Shown here piece by piece: positions 1-5,757 of a stretch of 6,244 nucleotides of DNA. Under the pieces are notes generated by a model. It did not search any database. It was not told the DNA's origin and saw nothing but the letters and a program-made list of their open reading frames with translations. The translations under genes were made by a program, and so were the position numbers. Numbering within the stretch: the first letter of the stretch is position 1; each line of letters starts with the position of its first letter. The stretch is from assembly GCA_958403395.1 (NCBI GenBank), contig CATXXF010000069.1:1-6244 (forward strand), given 5' to 3'. The stretch is from an uncultured Collinsella sp. (lineage in GTDB: Bacteria > Actinomycetota > Coriobacteriia > Coriobacteriales > Coriobacteriaceae).

Positions 1-131
1 CCAGACCGGAGGGGCCCCGTGGGCGGGAATCTGGGCGTACACATTTCCTACACATCTTGGGATCCGACTAACGTTTGCCAGCCGTTACCTACCGCTCGCC
101 GAGCATCTCTTTATATAAGGCAGTCTCATGG
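1..131. other. Non-coding edge downstream of the mutase gene; no gene recognised
   Basis: I see no convincing gene here. The stretch lies just after the stop codon of the minus-strand mutase gene. It contains a GGGGCCCC palindrome near position 15, a small GCTCG/CGAGC dyad at 94-104 followed by a T-rich stretch on the plus strand, and an A/T-rich TATATA at 112-117. On the minus strand there is no stem followed by a T run, so a terminator for the mutase gene is not visible. The 94-110 dyad could be a weak plus-strand terminator of a gene outside the window, but this is not supported further. Confidence 0.4.
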
Positions 132-1532
132 TTAAAGCGGATACGTCCCCCTAGCTAAAGCACAGCCAGCATCGAGCAACTCATCACGTTCTTCCACCGA
201 GAACCCCTCGGCGTAGACGCGCACCACCGGTTCGGTCCCGCTAGGACGGACCAGCAGCCACGTGTCATCCTCGAATGCCAAACGCAAGCCATCCATATGG
301 CTAACGTTTTGCGGCACCTTGCCACAAATCGACTTCGGGTTTACGCCCGGCAGCAGGGTTCGTAACGTTTCGGCATCTTCGGCCTCAAGGCGCAAATCGC
401 GTCGACCGTAACTCGTCTTACCAAAACTGTCCTCGAGTTGGTCGACCAGAACGCCCAAAGGCGCGTCCGTCTTTGCCATAAGCTCACACAGAATCAGACA
501 GGCGAGGATTCCATCGCGCTCGGGCATATGCGCGGCGATGCCGATACCACCGGCTTCTTCGCCGCCCATGAGGACGCCGCCCTTCTTCATCTCCGCCGCT
601 ATATATTTGAAACCGACTGGTTTGACGGTCACGCGGCAGCCAAGCGCCTCGGCAATGCGACGCACGAGCGTCGAGCATGAAAGATTGACGACGACGCGCC
701 CCTCCAAATTACGAAATTGAACCAAGTCGCCCAAAACGAGCGCCATGATCTGATGCGGATGTATATATCTGCCGCGCTCGTCAACCGCGCCGATACGGTC
801 GGCGTCGCCGTCGGTCACCAGGCCAGCGCAAGCTCCGTCCTCGACAACCGTGCGCTCGCAAGCGTCCACCCAAGGCTCAACGGGGTCGGGGCAGATATCT
901 TCTTGGTCAGACGCCTGCCCGGCGTGAATCTCGTGCACCTCAACGCCAAGCTCGCGCAGCAAGTCGGCTAGATAGCCCTGGGCTGCGCCGCCCATGGGAT
1001 CGACAACCACGCGCAGGTGCGCGGCGCGGATGGCTTCGGCATCGACAAACGATGCCACCGCCTGCATATAGTCAGGAATGATATCCGCGGTGCGATATTG
1101 CCCCTCGATCCCCATTGGCTCGGGAGCCATAGTCTCTTCGAGCTCTTCGATGACATCCTGGTTGGCGGTCGAGCCGTCACCCATGCGAATCTTGAGGCAC
1201 AGATAGCCCTGCGGATGATGGGACCCCGTCACCATGAGCGCGCCGCACGCTTCACCGTCATAAGCCGCCGCCCACGTAAGGGCAGGGGTCGGGACAGGTC
1301 GCGAAGCGAGCACGGCGTCTAGCCCGTGCGCTGCTAGCACACCCGCCGCAAGCTCAGCGAACTCGCGCGCCAGGGGCCGGGTGTCGAACCCTATATATAC
1401 CGTTTTGCCCGGATTGGTCTTTTGCCACAACTCGCCGACGGCATCGGCGATACGGGCAACGTTATCGGCAGTGAAGTCCTCATCGACGCGAGCGCGCCAA
1501 CCGTCAGTTCCAAAATGAATTATCGCGCACAC
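132..1532 (-). CDS. Phosphoglucomutase/phosphomannomutase family protein (alpha-D-phosphohexomutase)
   Basis: This enzyme should interconvert sugar 1-phosphates and 6-phosphates (glucose and/or mannose) in the cytoplasm, feeding glycogen, cell-wall and polysaccharide precursors. All four superfamily motifs are present, numbered from the chosen start: the phospho-serine loop TGSHHP (Ser104), the Mg-binding loop DGDADR (241-246), the sugar-specificity loop GGEEAGG (323-329) and the phosphate-binding loop RPSGTEP (429-435). At 466 aa it is full length. I chose the GTG at 1532 because GAGGTG (1540-1545) lies 7 nt upstream and the conserved N-terminus (IIHFGTDGWRA) follows at once. An ATG at 1616 would add 28 residues of unlikely sequence and has no ribosome binding site. 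The active-site loop reads SHHP where the commonest form is SHNP. Substrate choice (glucose, mannose or glucosamine) cannot be decided from sequence. The gene has no close operon partner here and follows a terminator, so it probably has its own promoter, which I could not place with confidence. Confidence 0.93.
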   Translation of the reverse strand: MCAIIHFGTDGWRARVDEDFTADNVARIADAVGELWQKTNPGKTVYIGFDTRPLAREFAELAAGVLAAHGLDAVLASRPVPTPALTWAAAYDGEACGALMVTGSHHPQGYLCLKIRMGDGSTANQDVIEELEETMAPEPMGIEGQYRTADIIPDYMQAVASFVDAEAIRAAHLRVVVDPMGGAAQGYLADLLRELGVEVHEIHAGQASDQEDICPDPVEPWVDACERTVVEDGACAGLVTDGDADRIGAVDERGRYIHPHQIMALVLGDLVQFRNLEGRVVVNLSCSTLVRRIAEALGCRVTVKPVGFKYIAAEMKKGGVLMGGEEAGGIGIAAHMPERDGILACLILCELMAKTDAPLGVLVDQLEDSFGKTSYGRRDLRLEAEDAETLRTLLPGVNPKSICGKVPQNVSHMDGLRLAFEDDTWLLVRPSGTEPVVRVYAEGFSVEERDELLDAGCALARGTYPL

Positions 1533-1656
1533 GCGCAGACACCTCACAGTGTTTGGATCATGGTACGCATGGGGTATACCCGCAACATGCACTCGGCAAC
1601 CTGCCGGCACCAGCATTCACCATTTGGGCAAATGCTGCCGAGGACATGCAAGCAAT

Positions 1657-1685
1657 AAAAAAACCGCCCCGTATGGAGCGGTTTT
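1657..1685 (-). terminator. Rho-independent terminator of the regulator-methyltransferase unit
   Basis: On the minus strand an 11-bp stem (plus coordinates 1675-1685 pairing with 1660-1670, one G-U pair) with a 4-nt loop is followed by seven T residues (1657-1663 read in reverse). It starts 5 nt after the homocysteine methyltransferase stop codon and lies before the mutase gene. Read on the plus strand the stem ends in only four T residues, so any activity in that direction would be weaker. Confidence 0.9.
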
Positions 1686-1690
1686 GCCCT

Positions 1691-2584
1691 TTATATATCG
1701 AGCGCCTCGGCCATCGCTGCCGTAGTGATTGCCGTGGTTCCACAACAACTGCCCACCATTGCGGCGCCGGCATGTCTCCATTCGATGCATGCGCGCGCGA
1801 AAGCTTCGGGGCTCTCGTGCCATACGGGGCCATCCTGAGTCTGGACCGGATCGCCTACGTTGGGACGCACCGTGACGGGAGTAGTCGCCGATGCAACCAT
1901 CCTGGGCACCGCCGTGTTCGCGGCCGCAAGCGAACAGCAATTAACACCAACCGAGTTTGCGCCGTGTTTTTCGGCGTACAAAACGGCTGCCTCGATGTTG
2001 AGGCCATCGCCCAACAGGTCGCCTTTATCGTCAACGACAAAACTCACCAGAACAGGCATGCCGTCGGCGGCGTCTCGGGCGCCGGCAAGCATGGGCTGCA
2101 AATTACGGATAGACGTCACCGTCTCGATCAGCAGACCGTCAACACCAGCATTGAGCAAGGCGTGCGCCTGTTCGCGCGCAATGCCTCGGATTTCACGATA
2201 CTCGGCAGAGTCCTCGGCAAACCATTCAATACCGATCGGGCCCATCGAGCCCAGCAGCAGCTGAGGGTGCGCCTGGCGGGCATCGTCGACGGCCCCGCGA
2301 TTGACCTCCGCCACGGACGGCGCAATCTGGTCGTGCTTGAGGGCATAGCTCGATGCCTGAAAGGTGTTGGTAATGAGCACCTGTGCGCCGGCGGCGACAT
2401 ACAAGCGATGGATACGAGAAACGGTCTGCGGCTCTGCCAGATTCCAAAACGCCGGTGGAATGTCGGCGGCATCGTACTCACTCAACAGAACACTGCCCAT
2501 GGGACCCTGCGCCAACAAGGTCTCGCTCGACAAGCGGCGCGTAAGTTCCTCGGCACCAAAGCGGTTGTAATAACTCGTATCCAT
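1691..2584 (-). CDS. Homocysteine S-methyltransferase family protein (single MetH-type Hcy domain)
   Basis: A zinc-dependent enzyme expected to methylate homocysteine to methionine in the cytoplasm. The 297 residues form one Hcy-binding TIM-barrel domain. The zinc cysteines are visible: Cys216 in GVNCCS and Cys280/Cys281 in GSCCGTT. Other family blocks are TNTF (72-75), GSMGPIG (112-118), VDGLLIET (148-155) and VRPNVGDP (239-246). The sequence resembles the N-terminal domain of cobalamin-dependent methionine synthase (MetH) more than E. coli MmuM, but the folate, cobalamin and reactivation domains are absent. The methyl donor could therefore be S-methylmethionine, SAM or a separate corrinoid protein. 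The usual DGAMGT loop near the start reads QGPMGS (26-31), so its aspartate is lost. The ATG lies 10 nt after the stop of the upstream metalloregulator gene with only a weak GCGGGA-like site, which suggests co-transcription and translational coupling. The gene ends GAT-ATA-TAA, next to a strong terminator. Confidence 0.88.
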   Translation of the reverse strand: MDTSYYNRFGAEELTRRLSSETLLAQGPMGSVLLSEYDAADIPPAFWNLAEPQTVSRIHRLYVAAGAQVLITNTFQASSYALKHDQIAPSVAEVNRGAVDDARQAHPQLLLGSMGPIGIEWFAEDSAEYREIRGIAREQAHALLNAGVDGLLIETVTSIRNLQPMLAGARDAADGMPVLVSFVVDDKGDLLGDGLNIEAAVLYAEKHGANSVGVNCCSLAAANTAVPRMVASATTPVTVRPNVGDPVQTQDGPVWHESPEAFARACIEWRHAGAAMVGSCCGTTAITTAAMAEALDI

Positions 2585-2594
2585 ATATATCCCG

Positions 2595-3017
2595 CTATTC
2601 CTCGACGCTGATTCCCTGCTTTTCGAGATAGGCGAGCCAGCGGTTCATCGTGTCCTCGGAAAGCGCATGCTCCATCATGCAGGCCTCGGAATCGGCTCGC
2701 TCAAATTCGACACCGAGCTCCTGAACCAAAAACGTGCGGATGAGGCGATGACGGTACCAGATAGCCGTACCAACCTCGCGGCCGCGATCGGTCAGGACTA
2801 CCTTGCCGTAGTGCGATTGCTCGACAAGTTCGGATGCCTTGAGCGCCGAAACCGCTTTATTGACCGATGCCTTGGAGACGCCAAGGCGCTGCGCGATGTC
2901 GACCGATCGCACGCCGTTGGTTTCCCCCTCTTCGCTTTCAATGCGAACCATGCACTCCAAGTAGTCTTCGTTCGCCACCGTCAGATGTAGTTCGCGCGAG
3001 CTATTTGTCGTATCCAT
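2595..3017 (-). CDS. DtxR/MntR-family metal-dependent transcriptional regulator
   Basis: A 140-aa, probably dimeric, DNA-binding repressor that senses Mn(II) or Fe(II). An N-terminal winged helix-turn-helix (about residues 37-85; RSVDIAQRLGVSKASVNKAV) is followed by the dimerisation and metal-binding helices. Candidate ligands are Asp18 and Glu21 (EDYLE, as in MntR), His90 (YRHRL), and Cys113, Glu116 and His117 (ACMMEH). The cysteine is at the position where Bacillus MntR has glutamate and DtxR has cysteine. There is no C-terminal SH3-like domain, so it is the short MntR-like form. I chose the ATG at 3017 because a purine-rich stretch (AAGGGACGGAAG) precedes it. The ATG at 3038 adds seven residues and has no ribosome binding site. 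It heads a two-gene unit with the homocysteine methyltransferase and is divergent from pepT. A perfect dyad in the shared intergenic region is a plausible autoregulatory operator. The exact metal cannot be settled from sequence. Confidence 0.9.
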   Translation of the reverse strand: MDTTNSSRELHLTVANEDYLECMVRIESEEGETNGVRSVDIAQRLGVSKASVNKAVSALKASELVEQSHYGKVVLTDRGREVGTAIWYRHRLIRTFLVQELGVEFERADSEACMMEHALSEDTMNRWLAYLEKQGISVEE

Positions 3018-3048
3018 GATCTTCCGTCCCTTCTGCATTCAATGGCTG

Positions 3049-3077
3049 ATTCTACCCCATCCAAGCGTCGTGGTATG
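3049..3077 (-). promoter_or_regulatory. Candidate promoter of the regulator-methyltransferase unit
   Basis: On the minus strand TAGAAT (plus 3049-3054) matches the -10 consensus at five of six positions. With a 17-nt spacer the -35 would be CATACC (3072-3077), which is a poor match and lies within the dyad. The inferred leader is about 25 nt. This is pattern matching only. Confidence 0.45.
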
Positions 3078-3099
3078 CCGTGGCATACCGTGCTAGAGT
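3071..3099 (+). promoter_or_regulatory. Candidate extended -10 promoter of pepT
   Basis: TGCTAGAGT (3091-3099) reads as an extended -10 element (TG, one base, TAGAGT). The -35 position at 17-nt spacing (3071-3076, TGGTAT) is weak and overlaps the dyad. Transcription would start near 3106, about 30 nt before the pepT ATG. Confidence 0.4.
3072..3089. promoter_or_regulatory. Perfect inverted repeat, candidate operator between divergent promoters
   Basis: GGTATGCC, a 2-nt spacer (GT), then GGCATACC: a perfect 8-bp dyad in the region shared by the DtxR/MntR-type gene and pepT. Its left arm covers the expected -35 position of both candidate promoters. The size and symmetry suit a dimeric winged-helix regulator, and the adjacent metalloregulator is the obvious candidate. 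The arms do not match the classical DtxR or Bacillus MntR boxes that I know, so the binding protein is an inference. Confidence 0.55.
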
Positions 3100-3137
3100 T
3101 CTTGTTGCACACGACGGCCAAGATTGGAGCGGTCTTT

Positions 3138-4385
3138 ATGGAAAACACCACCACGAGCCCCGATGTCCTCGAACGCTTTTTGCGCTACGTCCAGATCAAC
3201 ACGCAGTCCGAGGATGCAAACTGCGACCAGGTACCCTCGAGCGCCGTTCAGTTTGACCTTGCCAACGTGCTGGCTGAAGAGCTGCGCGAGCTTGGTGCGG
3301 AAGATGCCCACGTGACCGAGCACGCCTATGTCTGCGCGCATATCCCCGCAAGTGCGGGCGCTGAGGACAAGCCCGCCCTGGGCCTGATCGCCCATCTCGA
3401 CACCACCGAAGTTGCACCGGGCGCCGGCGTGAAGCCGCACATCGTGCACTACGAAGGCGGCGACCTGGTCTGCGGCACGGTTGACGGTAAACCCGTTGCC
3501 ATGAGTACCGCCAAGCTTCCCGCCCTGAATGACCTCGCGGGTGAGGACCTGGTCTGCAGCGACGGCACCACGCTGCTGGGCGCAGACGACAAGGCAGGCG
3601 TCGCCGAGATCATGTCGCTTGTCGCGCGTATCGCTCAGGACCCTTCTCTGCCCCATCCCGCACTCGGCATTTGCTTCTGCCCTGACGAGGAGATCGGCCA
3701 CGGAGCCGAGCTGTTGGATATCGATACCTTTGGCTGCAAGTACGCCTACACGGTCGACGGCGGCCCCATCGGCGAGCTGGAGTGGGAGTGCTTTAACGCC
3801 GCCGAGGCGACCGTCCGCTTTGAGGGCCAGTCCATCCACCCGGGCGACGCTAAGGGTCGTATGGTCAACGCAGGCAATCTGTTCTGCGACTTCAACGCGT
3901 TGCTCCCCTACGTGCAGCGCCCGGAGTATACGGAAGGCTACGAGGGCTTTTATCACCTTGAGGGTGTATCTGCGACCGTCGATCACGCCACAGCGCGCTA
4001 TATCGTCCGCGACCATGACGCCGCCAAGTTCCAGCAGAAACTCGACCTTATTGATGCCGCCGCCTCGATGCTCAACCAGCGTCTGGGTGAGGAGCGTGTG
4101 ACGGTCGAGATTAAGCAGCAGTATCGAAATATGGCCGAGATCGTTCGTGACTATCCCGAGCTTATTGATGTTGCCAAGGAAGCCTACCTTGCCTGCGGCG
4201 TTGAGCCCCAAGTGCTGCCGATTCGCGGCGGCACCGACGGCGCGCAGCTGTCGTTCCGCGGTCTGCCCTGCCCCAACCTTTCCACCGGCGGCTATTGCTA
4301 CCACGGCGTCAACGAGTTCGTCCCGGTCAGTTCGCTCGTCAAGATGACCGATGTGCTCCAGGAGCTCGTCGCCCGCTTTGCATAA
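3138..4385 (+). CDS. pepT: Peptidase T (tripeptide aminopeptidase, M20B)
   Basis: A cytoplasmic dinuclear-metal aminopeptidase that removes the N-terminal residue of tripeptides, used in peptide nutrition and protein turnover. The 415 aa fit the roughly 408-aa E. coli enzyme. Metal and catalytic residues can be placed by motif: HLDT (His86, Asp88), GADDKAG (Asp150, bridging), PDEEIG (Glu184 and Glu185), YTVDGG (Asp207) and the C-terminal GGYCYHG (His389). The dimerisation domain segment with QSIHPGDAKGRMVNA (231-245) and the RGGTDGAQLSFRGLPCPNLSTGG block (363 onward) are typical of PepT rather than other M20 peptidases. The ATG at 3138 has GGAG 8 nt upstream. The ATG at 3042 in the same frame would add 32 unconserved residues across the promoter and dyad, and is rejected. 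The gene is monocistronic: it is divergent from the metalloregulator and followed by a strong terminator. The shared dyad suggests it may respond to metal supply. Confidence 0.95.
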   Translation: MENTTTSPDVLERFLRYVQINTQSEDANCDQVPSSAVQFDLANVLAEELRELGAEDAHVTEHAYVCAHIPASAGAEDKPALGLIAHLDTTEVAPGAGVKPHIVHYEGGDLVCGTVDGKPVAMSTAKLPALNDLAGEDLVCSDGTTLLGADDKAGVAEIMSLVARIAQDPSLPHPALGICFCPDEEIGHGAELLDIDTFGCKYAYTVDGGPIGELEWECFNAAEATVRFEGQSIHPGDAKGRMVNAGNLFCDFNALLPYVQRPEYTEGYEGFYHLEGVSATVDHATARYIVRDHDAAKFQQKLDLIDAAASMLNQRLGEERVTVEIKQQYRNMAEIVRDYPELIDVAKEAYLACGVEPQVLPIRGGTDGAQLSFRGLPCPNLSTGGYCYHGVNEFVPVSSLVKMTDVLQELVARFA

Positions 4386-4411
4386 GCCTGGCTGCACAAG
4401 TCCGAAAGACG

Positions 4412-4450
4412 AATCGCCCCGTCCTCAACCGAGAACGGGGCGATTTTTTT
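4412..4450 (+). terminator. Rho-independent terminator of pepT
   Basis: A perfect 11-bp stem (4412-4422 with 4435-4445) and a 12-nt loop are followed by a run of seven T residues (4444-4450). It starts 26 nt after the pepT stop codon. It should also shield the downstream transposase from pepT read-through. Confidence 0.93.
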
Positions 4451-4492
4451 GCTGCAATGTGAACAGGTTGACGCACGCCAGCCTCTTAACGC

Positions 4493-4504
4493 AAGGAGTG
4501 TCCC
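4493..4504 (+). repeat. GTCCC-type short repeat, copy 1 (left of the IS)
   Basis: AAGGAGTGTCCC. It shares its pattern (AAG, purines, Y-GTCCC) with three copies to the right of the IS at 6078-6090, 6107-6118 and 6134-6145, in the same orientation. It lies 18 nt outside the left 15-bp inverted repeat. Probably part of a dispersed REP-like repeat family. Confidence 0.5.
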
Positions 4505-4522
4505 AAACTGCCGGCACAGACG

Positions 4523-4537
4523 ATATGAGCAGGACAT
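4523..4537 (+). repeat. Left 15-bp inverted repeat
   Basis: ATATGAGCAGGACAT, an exact reverse complement of 6060-6074. A chance 15-bp match bracketing the transposase gene is very unlikely. Either a subterminal IS end or part of a pre-existing paired repeat. Confidence 0.75.
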
Positions 4538-4548
4538 AAAAACATTGA

Positions 4549-4642
4549 GAGCCCCTGCTGCATGAAAGACCGCGGATTAGGCCGACAATGGTGAGTGTCT
4601 AATCCAACCGTGGCGGCCACGCCGCATTCATGGAAGGGGCTC
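4549..4642 (+). promoter_or_regulatory. Foldable transposase leader that can sequester the ribosome binding site
   Basis: Nested inverted repeats fill the leader. GAGCCCCT (4549-4556) pairs with AGGGGCTC (4635-4642), CATGAA (4561-4566) with TTCATG (4627-4632), GGATTAG (4574-4580) with CTAATCC (4599-4605), and CGTGG (4609-4613) with CCACG (4617-4621). The outer stem covers the whole GGAAGGGG ribosome binding site at 4632-4639. A transcript starting outside the element would fold this way and be poorly translated. The fold was drawn by hand; no energy was calculated. Confidence 0.5.
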
Positions 4643-4644
4643 CC

Positions 4645-5757
4645 ATGCTCGATACTACCACCTTCATCGGCCTCGACGTCCACGCCCGCTCGATAAAGGC
4701 CGTCTCCCTCGACGTCATGACCGGGGAGGTACGTGCCGCGACCTTCGGCTACGACGCCGGCGCCGTCGCGGAGTGGGTCCGTTCCGTGGACCCCAGGGCC
4801 AGGTGCGTGTACGAGTCCGGGGTCACGGGGTTCGACCTGCAGAAGAGGCTCTCCGGCCTGGGGGTCGGCTGCGTGGTCGGCGCCGTCTCGAAGATGATCA
4901 AGCCCAGCGCGGACAGGCGCAGGAAGAACGACCGCAACGACGCCGAGTTCCTCGCCCGCATGCTGTCGGTCGGCAACGTCGTCGAGGTGTGGGTCCCCGA
5001 CGACGAGTGCGAGGCCGCCCGCGACCTGACCAGGGCGCTCGAGGACGCGAGGGACGACCTCTCGCGCTCGAAGCAGCGGCTCTCCAAGTTCCTGCTCAGG
5101 CACGGACTCGCCTTCGACGAGAGGACGCCCACCGGCCGCAGGAAGGGCAACTGGACCCGGGCGCACTGGTCCTGGATCGAGTCGATTAGGTTCGCGGAGG
5201 GGGCCGACAACGAGGCGCTCGCCTACTACGTCGACGCGGTCAGGCGGGCGGCGGAGGAGAAGGCGAGGCTCGAGGGGCTCGTCGAGGCCGAGGCCCGCAA
5301 GCCCAGGTGGAGGAGGAGGGTCGACTCCCTGCGCTGCCTCAAGGGCGTCGACACCGCGTCCGCCGCCGACCTCGTGTTCGAGGCCGGCGAGTTCTCGAGG
5401 TTCAGGAACGCCCGCTCGTTCGCGGCGTGGGTCGGCCTGACGCCCTCCGAGCACTCCAGCGGGGAGAGCGACCGCAGGGGCGCGATCACCAAGGCGGGCA
5501 ACAAGCACCTGAGGAAGGCGCTGGTCGAGGCCGCGTGGCACTACCTGACGTGCTCGGGGCGGCCGAAGGACCTCGCCAAGGGCCAGGCCCCGGACCGGGT
5601 CGCCCGCAGGCATGCCGCCAAGGGCGTGCGGAGGCTGGTCGAGAGGCGGGAGGCGCTGCTCGCGCGCGGGGTCCACGGCAACAAGGCGAACGTAGCCACG
5701 GCGCGCGAGCTCGCCTGCTGGGTGTGGGCGGTCGGCCTCATGGCCGAGGAGGCGTAG
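4645..5757 (+). CDS. IS110-family transposase (DEDD recombinase)
   Basis: Catalyses site-specific, RNA-guided or sequence-directed movement of its own element. The 370 aa appear complete. The N-terminal RuvC-like DEDD domain has Asp11 (IGLDVH), Glu57 (VYESG), and Asp96 and Asp99 (KNDRNDAEF). A charged, coiled-coil-like middle (about 120-225) follows. The C-terminal Transposase_20 region holds LKGVDTASAADL (232-243), GLTPSEHSSGES (264-275; Ser271/Ser272 is the likely catalytic serine) and GAITKAGNKHLRKALVEAAW (279-298). I chose the ATG at 4645 because GGAAGGGG ends 5 nt upstream; the in-frame ATG at 4630 has no ribosome binding site. Base composition is far higher in GC than pepT, with frequent AGG arginine codons that are rare in its neighbours. 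This produces long spurious open frames on the opposite strand. No frameshift or missing active-site residue was seen, so the enzyme may be functional. Confidence 0.95.
   Translation: MLDTTTFIGLDVHARSIKAVSLDVMTGEVRAATFGYDAGAVAEWVRSVDPRARCVYESGVTGFDLQKRLSGLGVGCVVGAVSKMIKPSADRRRKNDRNDAEFLARMLSVGNVVEVWVPDDECEAARDLTRALEDARDDLSRSKQRLSKFLLRHGLAFDERTPTGRRKGNWTRAHWSWIESIRFAEGADNEALAYYVDAVRRAAEEKARLEGLVEAEARKPRWRRRVDSLRCLKGVDTASAADLVFEAGEFSRFRNARSFAAWVGLTPSEHSSGESDRRGAITKAGNKHLRKALVEAAWHYLTCSGRPKDLAKGQAPDRVARRHAAKGVRRLVERREALLARGVHGNKANVATARELACWVWAVGLMAEEA

Noticed and set aside
1533..1616. N-terminal extension of the mutase from the ATG at 1616
   Set aside because: The extra 28 residues are unlike family N-termini, and the GTG at 1532 has a well-spaced GAGGTG.
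1553..2611. 352-codon open frame on the plus strand opposite the methyltransferase
   Set aside because: It crosses a terminator and the antisense strand of a clear zinc methyltransferase, and shows no protein-family features.
3042..3137. N-terminal extension of pepT from the ATG at 3042
   Set aside because: The extension would run through the candidate promoter and dyad, has no ribosome binding site, and the conserved PepT N-terminus begins at 3138 behind GGAG.
3093..4397. 434-codon open frame on the minus strand opposite pepT
   Set aside because: The plus strand encodes a full peptidase T with all metal ligands. The antisense product has no recognisable domain.
4630..4644. Transposase start at the ATG at 4630
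   Set aside because: This ATG overlaps the ribosome binding site that serves the ATG at 4645 and has none of its own.
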